NCBI RefSeq assembly: GCF_002072155.1
Contig: NZ_BDIY01000014.1
Location: 33,174 to 97,173 of the forward strand
Direction of reading: 5' to 3'
Length of the DNA: 64,000 nucleotides
From: Roseovarius sp. A-2
GTDB taxonomy: Bacteria; Pseudomonadota; Alphaproteobacteria; Rhodobacterales; Rhodobacteraceae
Shown: in pieces, positions 41,330 to 51,106 of the stretch
Position numbering within the stretch: the first letter of the stretch is position 1
Layout: the number at the start of each line of letters is the position of its first letter
Notes under the pieces: generated by a model
Databases searched by the model: none
What the model was told of the DNA's origin: nothing
The model's input: only the letters and a program-made list of their open reading frames with translations
Made by a program: the position numbers and the translations under genes

Positions 41330-42415
41330 ATGGCGATGCGCGCGACCGGGGGCTGCACGATTGACCGATGGGCCCGGCTTGGTGCCTCGATCGTCCTGCT
41401 GTTGCTAGCCGCCTGCGCGCCGCGCGTCACCGCAGAGCGCGCGGCCCCGCATCCGCAAGCAGAGATTCAGCCGGTTTTTGTGGTGACGGGCCGCGAACTC
41501 GACCGGACCGGACCGATCTTTGGCCTGAAGCGATCTGAGGCGATGCATTATTTCCGTGCTGATATCTCGATCCCGCCGACCCATGAGACCGGACGCATCG
41601 AATGGCCCGAGGGCCCGCCCGATGCCGCAACAGATTTCGTGGTCACCGGAACGCTGGTTCATGACGGGCCGGAGGCACTACGCCGCGACATGCGCGCGCG
41701 CACCAAGGGGCGCGAGACGCTTGTGTTCGTGCATGGCTACAACAACACCCTCTCGGAGTCGATGTATCGGTTGGCGCAGATCCGGGCGGATTTCAATGTG
41801 TCGATGCCGGGACTGTTGTTCGCCTGGCCCTCGGCGGGCGATCCGCGCGGCTATATATATGACCGCGACAGCGTGCTTTATGCGCGCGACGATCTTGAGA
41901 CGCTGCTGCGGGATCTGACGGGGCGTCCGGGCGAAAAGGTCTTTATCCTCGCGCATTCGATGGGGTCGCAACTGGTGATGGAGGCGCTGCGCCAGATCGC
42001 CCTGCGCGGCGACCGCCATCTGCTCGACAGGATCAGCGGCGTGGTGCTGATGTCACCCGATATCGACCCCGATCTCTTTGATCGGCAGGCCGAAGCCATA
42101 GGGACATTACCGCAGCCTTTCCTTATCTTTATCACCAAGGCAGACCGTGCGCTCACGCTGTCGGGCTTCATCACCGGGCGCAAGCCGCGCCTCGGGGTGA
42201 TCGACGATGCCGGGGAGGTGCGGCGCGGCGATGTGCAGGTTGTGGATTTCACCAGTCTGGCCGATGGCGAGGGGTATAACCATTTTGTTCCCGTCACCTC
42301 GCCCGCCGCGATCCGCATGCTCAACGGCATCTTGGCGCAGGCGGGGGATGTCGGCACCGCCTTTGTGCGCGACATGGCGCTGGCGCTACCCGCCGCGCGC
42401 CATGTGGAACCCTGA
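41330..42415 (+). CDS. Alpha/beta hydrolase lipoprotein (DUF900)
   Basis: A 361-residue protein. The N-terminus has a hydrophobic signal ending in the lipobox LAAC (Cys at about residue 29), predicting an exported lipoprotein. The hydrolase domain (DUF900) carries LVFVHGYNN, the nucleophile in LAHSMGSQLVM and the acid region VVLMSPDIDPDLF; a C-terminal His is near GYNHFVPVTS. Probable esterase or lipase of unknown substrate. Start ATG 41330 with GGGGAACG before it; ATG 41336 is also possible. Stand-alone, between rpoH and the DksA-type gene. Confidence 0.85.
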   Translation: MAMRATGGCTIDRWARLGASIVLLLLAACAPRVTAERAAPHPQAEIQPVFVVTGRELDRTGPIFGLKRSEAMHYFRADISIPPTHETGRIEWPEGPPDAATDFVVTGTLVHDGPEALRRDMRARTKGRETLVFVHGYNNTLSESMYRLAQIRADFNVSMPGLLFAWPSAGDPRGYIYDRDSVLYARDDLETLLRDLTGRPGEKVFILAHSMGSQLVMEALRQIALRGDRHLLDRISGVVLMSPDIDPDLFDRQAEAIGTLPQPFLIFITKADRALTLSGFITGRKPRLGVIDDAGEVRRGDVQVVDFTSLADGEGYNHFVPVTSPAAIRMLNGILAQAGDVGTAFVRDMALALPAARHVEP

Positions 42416-42477
42416 GTGCTGTTTGACGCGGGGCGCGTGGCGCGCCTAGACTGAGCACTGAGAGACAGGAGACGACC

Positions 42478-42747
42478 ATGGCCGGTGGATGGGCGCGCGA
42501 TGGCGCGGTGAGCGAACAGATTGAAGCCTCGATTTCCGATGAACTGGCGCGGCTCAAGGCCCGGGCGCAGCCGCAGGGCAAGAGCCTGACCCATTGCGCT
42601 GACTGCGAGGAACCGATCCCCGAGGCGCGCCGAAACGCCATCCCCGGGGTGAAGCTGTGCATCGACTGCGCAGCTGATCTGCAAGCGCAGAATCAGCCGC
42701 GCGGTGGCATCAACCGGCGTGGATCGAAGGACAGCCAGTTGAAGTGA
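42478..42747 (+). CDS. DksA/TraR C4-type zinc finger protein
   Basis: An 89-residue small member of the DksA/TraR family: an N-terminal helix (SEQIEASISDELARLKAR) and a C4 zinc finger formed by CADC and CIDC. Short forms bind the RNA polymerase secondary channel and modulate transcription, like TraR; full DksA length is not needed. AGGAGACGACC precedes ATG 42478. Followed by two hairpins before the convergent pepF gene. Confidence 0.85.
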   Translation: MAGGWARDGAVSEQIEASISDELARLKARAQPQGKSLTHCADCEEPIPEARRNAIPGVKLCIDCAADLQAQNQPRGGINRRGSKDSQLK

Positions 42748-42809
42748 GGCCCGGCTGTATCGCGTCGGTATGAGCTGCGAAGCCCGCAGCGGTGATGAGA
42801 CGCGGGGAT

Positions 42810-42855
42810 CCGATTTCTTCAAAAGAAATCGGGCCGGAATTTTTTGAAAATTCCG
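42810..42855. terminator. Two tandem hairpins between convergent genes
   Basis: Hairpin one (42810-42832) has a 10-bp stem CCGATTTCTT/AAGAAATCGG with loop CAA. Hairpin two (42835-42855) has a 9-bp stem CGGAATTTT/AAAATTCCG with loop TTG. Both are symmetric enough to act in either direction, serving the DksA-type gene on one side and pepF on the other. Confidence 0.65.
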
Positions 42856-42887
42856 CCGTCACGCTCGGTCGAGCTATGGCAGGTCGC

Positions 42888-44702
42888 TCAGTCCTCCATC
42901 GCCTCCAGTTCGTCGATCAGCCCCGAGATCATCGACAGGCCCTTGTCCCAGAACGCGGGGTCGGAGGCGTCGAGGCCGAAGGGCGCGAGCAGATCCTTGT
43001 GGTGTTTCGAGCCGCCCGCCTTGAGCATCTCGAAATACTTTTCCTGAAAACCCTCAGGGTTTTCCTCATAGACCGCGTAGAGCGCGTTCACCAGCCCGTC
43101 ACCGAATGCATAGGCGTAGACGTAAAACGGCGAATGCACGAAATGCGGGATATAGGCCCAGAAGGTCTCGTACCCGTCCATGAAATCGAACGCCGGCCCG
43201 AGGCTCTCTGCCTGCACCGACATCCACAGCGCGTTGATATCGTCGGGCGTCAACTCGCCCTCGCGGCGGGCGGCGTGCAGCTTGCATTCGAAATCGTAGA
43301 ACGCGATCTGGCGGACGACCGTGTTGATCATGTCCTCGACCTTGCCTGCCAGAAGCACCTTGCGTTCGGCCTTGTCCTTGGCACCGTCGAGCATCCGGCG
43401 GAAGGTCAGCATCTCGCCGAAGACAGAAGCCGTTTCCGCCAGCGTCAGCGGGGTCGAGGACAAAAGCTCGCCCTGCTCTGCGGCCAGCACCTGATGCACG
43501 CCGTGGCCCAGTTCATGCGCCAGCGTCATCACGTCGCGCGGTTTGCCGAGATAATTGAGCATCACGTAAGGGTGCACATCGGTCACCGTGGGATGGGCGA
43601 AGGCACCGGGCGCCTTGCCCTGCTTCACGTCTGCGTCGATCCAGCCCTTTTCGAAAAACGGCTGTGCCAGGTCGGCCATGCGTGGATCGAACGCGGCATA
43701 GGCGTTCATCACCGTCGCGCGGGCGTCATCCCAATCGACGATGCGGGTCTCCTCCATTGGCAGGGGCGCGTTGCGGTCCCAGACCTGCATGCGCTCCAGC
43801 CCCAGCCATTTGCGTTTGAGCTCGTAATAGCGGTGCGAGAGCTTGGGATAGGCCGCGACGACCGCGTCGCGCAGTGCCTCGACCACCTCGGCCTCGACAT
43901 CGTTGCTGAGGTGACGCCCGGTCTGCGGTGTCGGCATTTTGCGCCAGCGGTCGATGACCTCTTTTTCCTTGGCGGCGGTGTTGTGGACGCGGGAGAAGGT
44001 GCGGATATTCTCGCCGAACACCCGCGCCAGTTCGCGCGCGGCGGCCTCACGCTGATCCCGGTCCTGCTCGGTCAGCAGGTTGAGCGTGCCTTCGATGCCC
44101 ATCTCCTCGCCGTCCACGGTGAAGGTGAGCCCGGCGATGGTCTCGTCAAAGAGCCGCTCCCAGGCATCGCCGACGACGCCCAGATCATGCAGGAATTTCT
44201 CAAGCTCATCCGAGAGCTGATGCGGTTTCATCGCGCGGATGCGGCGGATCACGGGGGCGTAGCGCGTGAGATCGGCGTTCTCGGCATACAGCGCCTTGAG
44301 CGCGGCCTCGTCCAGACGGTTGAGTTCGAGCGAGAAGAACACCAGCGGCGTGGTGAAACTGGTGACCTTTTCCTGACAGTCGGAGAGGAATTTCGCCCGT
44401 CCACCATCGGTGGTCAGCTGGTAATAGCGCAGCCCGGCAAAGGACATGATCCGCCCCGCCGTCCGGCTGATCGCCTCGTCGCGGTGCAGACAGTCGAGCA
44501 ACCCGGCGGCGTCGAGTGTGTCGAGCTTGCCCTCGTAATCAGCGGCGAACTCGGCGCAGGCGGTTTGCAGCCAGTCGAGATCGCGTGCGAGTTCCGGCGC
44601 GTCCTCGCCGGTGTAGAGATCGCTCAGATCCCATTCCGGCAGATTGCCGAGGTTCTTGTCGCCGGAGGGGGCATTGGCATCGCGGAGGACGGTGTCGGTC
44701 AT
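42888..44702 (-). CDS. pepF: M3 family oligoendopeptidase
   Basis: A 604-residue zinc peptidase. The metal site is the HExxH motif in TLAHELGHGVHQ, with the third ligand region (ETASVFGEMLTF) following. The N-terminal helical cap begins at PEWDLSDLYTG, as usual for PepF. It degrades oligopeptides of up to about 20 residues in the cytoplasm and is complete at family length. It faces the DksA-type gene tail-to-tail across the double hairpin. Confidence 0.93.
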   Translation of the reverse strand: MTDTVLRDANAPSGDKNLGNLPEWDLSDLYTGEDAPELARDLDWLQTACAEFAADYEGKLDTLDAAGLLDCLHRDEAISRTAGRIMSFAGLRYYQLTTDGGRAKFLSDCQEKVTSFTTPLVFFSLELNRLDEAALKALYAENADLTRYAPVIRRIRAMKPHQLSDELEKFLHDLGVVGDAWERLFDETIAGLTFTVDGEEMGIEGTLNLLTEQDRDQREAAARELARVFGENIRTFSRVHNTAAKEKEVIDRWRKMPTPQTGRHLSNDVEAEVVEALRDAVVAAYPKLSHRYYELKRKWLGLERMQVWDRNAPLPMEETRIVDWDDARATVMNAYAAFDPRMADLAQPFFEKGWIDADVKQGKAPGAFAHPTVTDVHPYVMLNYLGKPRDVMTLAHELGHGVHQVLAAEQGELLSSTPLTLAETASVFGEMLTFRRMLDGAKDKAERKVLLAGKVEDMINTVVRQIAFYDFECKLHAARREGELTPDDINALWMSVQAESLGPAFDFMDGYETFWAYIPHFVHSPFYVYAYAFGDGLVNALYAVYEENPEGFQEKYFEMLKAGGSKHHKDLLAPFGLDASDPAFWDKGLSMISGLIDELEAMED

Positions 44703-44925
44703 GAGGCGCTCCTAAATATCGGTTCTGCGCAGAGGTAGCGCGCAGGGCGGGCGAAGTATATGCACGCAGGCCGGATCAGGCGAAAAAACTGTTCCGGATT
44801 CTGCCAATCCCCTTATCCTTAACCGTCCAGGGGGAGGATTTGAACATGTCAGAAATTTTTGAAAAACCCGGTTGTGATCGGCATTCGGGGCCATCGGATG
44901 CTGCTGGATGGCGGATGTTCCTGAG

Positions 44926-46518
44926 CTAGCCGTATTGCGCCAGCATGGCGCGCAGGTCAGTCAGGGTGTTGGCCTCATGGGTCGGTTTGTCCTGCCGCCA
45001 GCGGGCCATGCGGGGAAAGCGTAGCGCCACGCCGGATTTGTGGCGCGGGCTGGCCTGGATGCCCTCGAAGGCGATCTCGAACACGTGTTCGGGGCGGACC
45101 TGCCGGACCGGGCCAAACCGTTCTGTCGTGTTGCGGCGCACCCAGGCGGTGATCTGGCGGAACTCGGCATCGGTGAGGCCGGAATAGGCCTTGGTGAAGG
45201 GCACGAGCGTTTCGCCGTCCCAGACCGCGAAGGTGAAATCGGTGAAGAGATTGGCGCGGCGTCCGTGGCCTTGCTGGGCGTAGATCATCACCGCGTCGAG
45301 GGTCAGCGGATCGAGTTTCCATTTCCACCAGTCGCCCTTTTTGCGGCCCGCGTGATAGGGGCCGCTGCGACGCTTGAGCATCAGCCCCTCGGCGCGGTGG
45401 GCGCGGGCACTGGCGCGGGTGGTGCTCAGGTCGTCCCACGTGGTGAAGGGGATCGGCGGTGAGGGGCGCAGGGGGGCGGTGTGGGGCAGGGCGCTCAACA
45501 GGGTTTCCAGCCGCGCGCGGCGCGCGGCAAAGGGGGTGGCACGCAGGTCGCGGCCGCCCTCTTCCAAAAGGTCATAGGCCATCAGAATCACCGGGGCCTC
45601 GGTCAGCAGATTTTTCGGCACGGTCTTGCGGGTGATCCGCTTTTGCAGCGCGGCGAAGGGCAAGGGGGCGTCGCCGTCATGGGCCAGCAACTCGCCGTCG
45701 ATCACGGTGCCGTCGGGCAACAGATCGCGCAGGGGGGCGAGATCCGGGAAACGGTCGGTCATCAACTCCTCACCGCGCGACCAAATGAAGATCTGCCCGC
45801 CGCGCACGATCACCTGTCCGCGGATTCCGTCCCATTTCCATTCCGCGAGCCAGTCGGCGGGTGGCCCGAGGCTCTCGGGCCCGTCCTCCAGCCCGTGGGC
45901 GAGGCAGAAGGGATAGGGTCGCGAGAGGGTATCGGTGGGGTCATGGCTCTCGATCAGGTCGGCCCATGTGGTGCTGTCGGGGGTCCAGTCGCCCATCAGC
46001 CGATGCGCGAGATCCGCCTCGTCGCGGTCCAGTGCCTGAGCGAGGGCGCGGGTCATCAGCTTGCGGCTGATGCCGATGCGGAAGCCGCCGGTCAGCAGCT
46101 TGTTGAAGACCAGTCGTCCCAGCGGCGTCAGCCCCTCCCACGCGGCCAACACCTGCTCCTTGCGGGTGGCGTCTTCGGCGTCTTTCAAGGCGCGCAGGTG
46201 GTCGACCCACGCGGCGAGGCTGGCGTTGTGGGTGGTGGAGGGCGGCGGCAGCACGAGCGCGATGGTCTCGGCCAGATCACCGACGATTGCGTAGCTTTCC
46301 TCGAACAGCCAGAGCGGAATGCCCGCGCGCTCGGCGGCCCATTCGCGCAACCGGGTGGTGGTGATCGCGCGTTTCGGGCGGCGGCCGGAGAAGAGCGCGA
46401 TGGTCCAGAGGCGATCAGCCTCGGGCGCGGTGCGGAAATAGTCGGCCAGCGCCGTCACCTTGGTATTGGTGCGCGTGGTCTGATCGAGCGTGGCGAAGAG
46501 CGCGGCGAAGTCTTTCAT
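44926..46518 (-). CDS. ATP-dependent DNA ligase, LigC-like bacterial type
   Basis: A 530-residue ligase. Residues 1 to about 195 form the N-terminal DNA-binding domain. The adenylation domain has the catalytic lysine in EWKWDGIRGQ, with downstream GTVIDGELLAHD, EGLMLKRRSGPYHAGRKKGDWW and WKWKLDP (motifs III-V). A C-terminal OB domain follows (ITAWVRRNTTERFGP). It seals nicks; its start overlaps the upstream gene by 4 bp, and that gene encodes a DNA exonuclease, so they act together. In other bacteria the same pair travels with an Lhr-type helicase and a metallophosphoesterase; neither is visible here. Confidence 0.92.
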   Translation of the reverse strand: MKDFAALFATLDQTTRTNTKVTALADYFRTAPEADRLWTIALFSGRRPKRAITTTRLREWAAERAGIPLWLFEESYAIVGDLAETIALVLPPPSTTHNASLAAWVDHLRALKDAEDATRKEQVLAAWEGLTPLGRLVFNKLLTGGFRIGISRKLMTRALAQALDRDEADLAHRLMGDWTPDSTTWADLIESHDPTDTLSRPYPFCLAHGLEDGPESLGPPADWLAEWKWDGIRGQVIVRGGQIFIWSRGEELMTDRFPDLAPLRDLLPDGTVIDGELLAHDGDAPLPFAALQKRITRKTVPKNLLTEAPVILMAYDLLEEGGRDLRATPFAARRARLETLLSALPHTAPLRPSPPIPFTTWDDLSTTRASARAHRAEGLMLKRRSGPYHAGRKKGDWWKWKLDPLTLDAVMIYAQQGHGRRANLFTDFTFAVWDGETLVPFTKAYSGLTDAEFRQITAWVRRNTTERFGPVRQVRPEHVFEIAFEGIQASPRHKSGVALRFPRMARWRQDKPTHEANTLTDLRAMLAQYG

Positions 46519-47516
46519 GTCTCGCCTGCCTCATCCAGGGTTTCGCCGGTGAACTCGGTGCGCAGCACGCGGGCATCATAGCCCTGCTCGGTCAGCCAGC
46601 GGGCGAAAATATCGGTATAGCCGTGGGTGACGTGGATGGTCTCGGCCCCGGTCTCGGCAATGGCGCGGTTGAGACCGGCCCAGTCGGCGTGATCCGACAG
46701 CACGAAACCGCGATCCGCCGCGCGCCTGCGGCGCACGCCGCGCAGCCGCATCCAGCCGCTTGCCAGCGCGGTGGAGGTGGGGCGAAACCGCCGCGCCCAT
46801 GGCCCCGCAAGCGCGCCGGGAGGGGCGAGGACCAGCGCGCCTTGCCGCGCGCACAGGTCGGTCTCGGGGGTGACGTGGTGGGTCTCGGGCAGGGGCAGCC
46901 CCTGAGCGCGCATCACCGCGTTGGTGGCCTCGATCGCGCCATGGGTCAGGATCGGGCCAATCGTCGGATCGAGCATCATCAGCACGCGCTGCGCCTTGCC
47001 GAGCGCGTAGGCCCCGAGCAGCGAAAACCGTCCTTCGGCAGCGTTTCTTGACCACCACGTGTTGATCTCGCGGGCCACCTCCGCGGCGTCGGGCCAGTCG
47101 AAGACCGGCAGGCCGAAGGTGCATTCGGAGATGAAATGATGGCAGCGCACCGTTTCGAACGGGGTCGAGAGCGGGTCGGCCTCAAGCTTGTAATCGCCCG
47201 AGACGACCCAGACCTCGCCGCCCACCTCGACCCGGATCTGCGCCGAGCCTGGGACGTGGCCCGCCGGGTGGAACGAGACGCGCGCATCGCCGATCTGCCG
47301 CGCCTCGCCGTAGCGGATGGTGTCGAGCGTGATCTCTCCCAGCCGGTGGCGCATCACCGGGGCGGCGAGATCGGTGGCGAGATAGGCACCGTGCCCATCG
47401 CGGGCGTGATCGGCGTGGCCATGCGTGATCAGCGCCCGCGCCACGGGGCGCCACGGGTCGATGTGAAAATCGCCGGCAGGGCAAAAGAGCCCCTTTGGGG
47501 TGACGTGCAGGACCAT
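46515..47516 (-). CDS. Ligase-associated DNA exonuclease (MBL fold)
   Basis: A 333-residue metallo-beta-lactamase/CPSF-type nuclease. Metal motifs are THGHADHA, PAGHVPGSAQIRVE, SGDYK and LSDHADW, with the C-terminal HVTHGYTD. It is 4 bp overlapped with the ligase on the same strand (ATGA), a strong operon signal. The family shows 3' to 5' processing activity in known members of the ligase-exonuclease-helicase set. ATG 47516 is chosen because MVLHVTPKGLFCPAGDFHIDP is the conserved family N-terminus. Confidence 0.9.
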   Translation of the reverse strand: MVLHVTPKGLFCPAGDFHIDPWRPVARALITHGHADHARDGHGAYLATDLAAPVMRHRLGEITLDTIRYGEARQIGDARVSFHPAGHVPGSAQIRVEVGGEVWVVSGDYKLEADPLSTPFETVRCHHFISECTFGLPVFDWPDAAEVAREINTWWSRNAAEGRFSLLGAYALGKAQRVLMMLDPTIGPILTHGAIEATNAVMRAQGLPLPETHHVTPETDLCARQGALVLAPPGALAGPWARRFRPTSTALASGWMRLRGVRRRRAADRGFVLSDHADWAGLNRAIAETGAETIHVTHGYTDIFARWLTEQGYDARVLRTEFTGETLDEAGET

Positions 47517-47632
47517 ATGTTGATGATAGGCCCGGCGCGGCGCGTGACCAGCCCCTCGCGAAGCGCCGCATGCGGTCTTTGCTGCACGCCAGAGCCAGCG
47601 GGACAGGAGACGGGACAGGCGGTTCGCGAGAT

Positions 47633-47860
47633 ATGGCGCGACCGGGCAGGAACGGCCCGCCGTTCTGGATGCCGGTCGGGCAGGTCGGCAAGCTCGTGTG
47701 CATCGGGCTGAACTATACCTATCATGCCGCCGAACTTGGGGTGGAGCCGCCCGAGGCCCCGGTGGTGTTTCTCAAGGCGACCTCGGCGATCAACGGTCCT
47801 CATGATCCGGTGATCCTGCCGCGCGGCGCGGTAGGACGGACCCCGGTTAGGCGGGAGTGA
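47633..47860 (+). pseudogene. Truncated fumarylacetoacetate hydrolase-family remnant
   Basis: The stretch VGKLVCIGLNYTYHAAELG, then PVVFLKATSAINGPHDPVIL and PRGA, matches the central catalytic region of FAH-family hydrolases (decarboxylase/dehydratase or 2-keto-acid type). The preceding N-terminus is not recognised and reading ends soon after PRGA, where a full enzyme would continue about 150 residues, including the metal-binding E...E...D site. So only a fragment remains. It lies between the exonuclease and the rpsA region and has lost any neighbours. Confidence 0.75.
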
Positions 47861-48112
47861 GTGGCCTGAAGCTGCCGTTGCTGTGAGCCGCGCCATTGCC
47901 AGGCCGCGGACTGGTGATCTTACGCTGTTTCAGGGCACTTTATGTCTGCCAAATCCGAATAACTCTGATTGGCGCGCGGACTTAGACAAATCGCCAGTCC
48001 GTGGGGGCGGCTTGGCGATGGCGCGGCGGCCTCCGGCCTTGTTCCGCGCCGGGTCTGTCGAACCAAGGTCGGCTCAAGGCCAGAAGCCCCCCTGCCGGTG
48101 TCCGCCAAACGC
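47861..48112. other. Gene-free region between the FAH remnant and rpsA terminator
   Basis: Nothing protein-like is visible on either strand here; weak open frames are short and compositional. The stretch may be debris from the degraded FAH gene. Confidence 0.5.
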
Positions 48113-48141
48113 AAAACGGCCCCGTCGAACAGACGGGGCCG
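48113..48141 (-). terminator. Intrinsic terminator of rpsA
   Basis: Read on the minus strand, a perfect 10-bp stem CGGCCCCGTC/GACGGGGCCG with a 5-nt loop is followed by TTTTGCGTTT. It starts about 29 bp after the rpsA stop codon. Confidence 0.85.
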
Positions 48142-48169
48142 CATTGATAATATCAACGGCGTAAGGCGC

Positions 48170-49849
48170 TTACTTGTCGCCCTTGAGCGCCGCGCCGAGG
48201 ATGTCGCCAAGCGATGCACCGGAGTCGGACGAGCCGTACTGCTGGACGGCCTCTTTCTCTTCGGCGATCTCGCGGGCCTTGATCGACAGACCCAGACGGC
48301 GGGTCTTGCTGTCCACGTTGGTGACGCGGGCGTCGACCTTATCGCCGACCGAGAACCGCTCGGGGCGCTGTTCGGCACGGTCGCGGCTGAGATCGGAGCG
48401 GCGGATGAAGGACTTCATGCCCTCGTATTCCACCTCGATGCCGCCATCCTCGATCGCCGTCACTTGGACGGTGATGATCGAGCCGCGCTTCACGCCACCC
48501 ACGGCATCGGCGAACTTGTCACCGCCGAGCGCCTTGATGGAGAGCGAGATGCGCTCCTTCTCGATATCGACCTCGGACACCACCGCCTGAACCACATCGC
48601 CTTTCTTGTAGTTCTGGATCGCATCCTCGCCACGCTCGTCCCAGCTCAGATCGCTGAGATGGACCATGCCGTCGATTTCGCCTTCGAGGCCGATGAACAG
48701 ACCGAATTCGGTGATGTTCTTGACCTCGCCCTCGACCTCGGTGCCGGCGGGATGGGTCTCGGCAAAGACTTCCCACGGGTTGCGCATGGTCTGCTTGAGG
48801 CCAAGGCTGACACGGCGCTTGGCGCTGTCGATTTCCAGCACCATGACTTCGACCTCTTGCGAGGTGGAGACGATCTTGCCGGGATGCACGTTCTTCTTGG
48901 TCCAGGACATTTCCGAGACGTGAACGAGACCTTCGACACCCGGTTCCAGCTCCACGAAGGCACCGTAATCGGTGATGTTCGTCACGCGGCCGGTATGCAC
49001 CGAATCGAGCGGGTACTTGGCGGCCACCAGATCCCACGGATCTTCCTGCAGCTGCTTCATGCCGAGGCTGATGCGATGGGTTTCCTTGTTGATCTTGATG
49101 ACCTGAACCTTGACGGTCTCGCCGATCGACAGGATTTCCGACGGGTGATTGACGCGGCGCCAGGCCATGTCGGTGACGTGCAGCAGGCCGTCGACACCGC
49201 CGAGATCCACGAAGGCCCCGTATTCGGTGATGTTCTTGACGACGCCGTCCACGGTCTGCCCCTCGGTCAGGTTGGCGATGACCTCGGCGCGCTGTTCGGC
49301 GCGGCTTTCCTCCAGGATGGCGCGGCGCGACACGACGATATTGCCACGGCGGCGATCCATCTTGAGGATCTGGAAGGGCTGCTTGAGACCCATGAGCGGG
49401 CCCGCGTCACGCACCGGGCGCACATCGACCTGAGAGCCGGGCAGGAAGGCCACGGCACCGCCCAAGTCGACGGTAAAGCCACCCTTGACGCGGCCGAAGA
49501 TCGCGCCTTCGACGCGCTCTTCGTCGGCATAGGCCTTTTCGAGACGGTCCCACGCTTCTTCGCGGCGGGCCATCTCGCGGCTGACCACGGCTTCGCCGCG
49601 GGAGTTCTCTGCGGAGCGCAGGAAGACCTCGACCTCGTCGCCGACTGAAATGTCGGGCTGCTCGCCGGGATTCGCGAATTCTTTCAGATCAACGCGGCCT
49701 TCCATCTTGTAGCCGACGTCGATGATGGCTTGTCCCGCCTCGATGGCGATGACCTTGCCTTTGACAACCGTGCCCTCGTCGGGCGTGTCCATTTCGAAGC
49801 TTTCTTCAAGGAGGGCTTCGAAGTCCTCCATAGATACGTTTTGAGCCAT
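48170..49849 (-). CDS. rpsA: 30S ribosomal protein bS1
   Basis: A 559-residue ribosomal protein made of six S1 (OB-fold) repeats; repeats three to six are typical RNA-binding ones (LHVTDMAWRRV, LVHVSEMSWTKK, MVHLSDLSWDERG). The first two, more diverged, bind the ribosome. It unwinds mRNA 5' regions and recruits the 30S subunit. ATG 49849 follows AGAGACCAC, with no strong Shine-Dalgarno, as often in S1. cmk lies 196 bp upstream, the conserved cmk-rpsA arrangement. Confidence 0.97.
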   Translation of the reverse strand: MAQNVSMEDFEALLEESFEMDTPDEGTVVKGKVIAIEAGQAIIDVGYKMEGRVDLKEFANPGEQPDISVGDEVEVFLRSAENSRGEAVVSREMARREEAWDRLEKAYADEERVEGAIFGRVKGGFTVDLGGAVAFLPGSQVDVRPVRDAGPLMGLKQPFQILKMDRRRGNIVVSRRAILEESRAEQRAEVIANLTEGQTVDGVVKNITEYGAFVDLGGVDGLLHVTDMAWRRVNHPSEILSIGETVKVQVIKINKETHRISLGMKQLQEDPWDLVAAKYPLDSVHTGRVTNITDYGAFVELEPGVEGLVHVSEMSWTKKNVHPGKIVSTSQEVEVMVLEIDSAKRRVSLGLKQTMRNPWEVFAETHPAGTEVEGEVKNITEFGLFIGLEGEIDGMVHLSDLSWDERGEDAIQNYKKGDVVQAVVSEVDIEKERISLSIKALGGDKFADAVGGVKRGSIITVQVTAIEDGGIEVEYEGMKSFIRRSDLSRDRAEQRPERFSVGDKVDARVTNVDSKTRRLGLSIKAREIAEEKEAVQQYGSSDSGASLGDILGAALKGDK

Positions 49850-50045
49850 GTGGTCTCTGGTTTCCTTTGATCGGTTTTCCGGCCGCGCGGTTGTCTCCGC
49901 CGGTCTTTGGGGGTTTCATTGGTCAGGCGGGTCACAAAACAAAGAGGGCCGGTGGTGCCGACCCTGCTCGATCTCAATGCTTCGTGGCGGTTTCCGCCTT
50001 GTTGACGCGCCGCGTATAGCGGGGGCAGGGGCGTAAATCAAGCGT

Positions 50046-50669
50046 CTAAAGCGCTCCAAGGCGGGCTTTTGCCCGTTCCACCTCGGCCACGGCCGCCGCG
50101 ACGGCCTGATCTATGGTCATCTCGGAGGTGTCGAGCCTGAGCGCATCTTGCGCCGGTTTCAGCGGGGCCGCCGCGCGGGCACTGTCGCGGGCGTCACGCT
50201 GGCGCAGGTCGTCCATGACCTCGTCGAGCGTGGCCGCGTGCCCGCTTTCGCTCAGTTCCTTGTGCCGCCGCCGGGCGCGCTCGGCGTCCGAGGCAGTGAC
50301 GAAAAGCTTTACCTCCGCCTCGGGGCAGATCACCGTGCCGATATCGCGCCCATCGAGCACAGCACCGCCCGCGCGCCGCGCGAAGGCGCGCTGAAAATCC
50401 AGGAGCGCCTGGCGCACCTCGGGGATTGCCGCGACCCGGCTGGCAGCTTGGCTGACATCGGGCGTGCGCAGGTCGTCTGCCTGCAGATCCTCGGCGCGCA
50501 GGTTTTGCGCCGCCTCGACCGGATCGAGGCCGGTGAGCACCCGACGCCCGGTGGCCCGGTAGAGCAGCCCGGTATCAAGATGCGCAAAGCCGAAATGGCG
50601 GCTGAGCGCCCGCCCGATGGTGCCCTTGCCCGCCGCTGCCGGTCCGTCGATTGCTATGGTAAACGCCAT
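50046..50669 (-). CDS. cmk: Cytidylate kinase
   Basis: A 207-residue nucleoside monophosphate kinase phosphorylating CMP and dCMP. The P-loop is [16 protein letters not shown], the base/CMP site [15 protein letters not shown], and the [20 protein letters not shown]. Complete and of normal size. It lies upstream of rpsA and divergent from the DUF952 gene. Confidence 0.96.
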   Translation of the reverse strand: MAFTIAIDGPAAAGKGTIGRALSRHFGFAHLDTGLLYRATGRRVLTGLDPVEAAQNLRAEDLQADDLRTPDVSQAASRVAAIPEVRQALLDFQRAFARRAGGAVLDGRDIGTVICPEAEVKLFVTASDAERARRRHKELSESGHAATLDEVMDDLRQRDARDSARAAAPLKPAQDALRLDTSEMTIDQAVAAAVAEVERAKARLGAL

Positions 50670-50767
50670 GCCTGCCCTCGTCTTGCCTGGACCATCTTGC
50701 TAGCCGATCCGGCCCTGCGCCTCAAGCATCGCTTGACGGCAAGCGTCGGGCGCGGCATCACCCGGAT

Positions 50768-51106
50768 ATGCTGATTTACAAGATATTGCGTGGCCCCGAA
50801 TGGGCCGATCTGCGTGCCAAGGGCGAAAGCGCCGGTGCGCCGGTCGACCTCGCCGATGGCTATGTGCATTTCTCGACCGCCGAGCAGGCCGCCGAGACGG
50901 CTGCCAAACATTTCGCGGGCGAGGACGGGCTGATGCTGCTGGCCATCGAGAGCGACCGTCTGGGCGAGGCCCTCAGATGGGAGCCGTCGCGCGGTGGCGC
51001 GCTCTTTCCGCATCTCTACCGCGAATTGCGCCTGTCGGATGTGGCCTGGGCGCAGCCGCTACCGCTGGAAAATGGCGTGCATCAGTTCCCGGCGGGGCTC
51101 GAATGA
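50768..51106 (+). CDS. DUF952 family protein
   Basis: A 112-residue small cytoplasmic protein. The conserved pattern [31 protein letters not shown], and [13 protein letters not shown] matches DUF952, a family resembling ADP-ribose-binding or glutathione-like folds with no proven function. Its 3' end overlaps pyrD by 4 bp (ATGA) and the pairing is frequent in Rhodobacterales. Confidence 0.88.
   Translation: MLIYKILRGPEWADLRAKGESAGAPVDLADGYVHFSTAEQAAETAAKHFAGEDGLMLLAIESDRLGEALRWEPSRGGALFPHLYRELRLSDVAWAQPLPLENGVHQFPAGLE

Noticed and set aside
42810..42855. Double hairpin as an IS end or attachment site
   Set aside because: The two palindromes differ in sequence, show no flanking target duplication and fit convergent transcript ends.
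44703..44925. Short minus-strand frame between pepF and the ligase
   Set aside because: A 60-residue, motif-free reading without a ribosome site; the 223-bp gap probably holds only promoter sequence of pepF.
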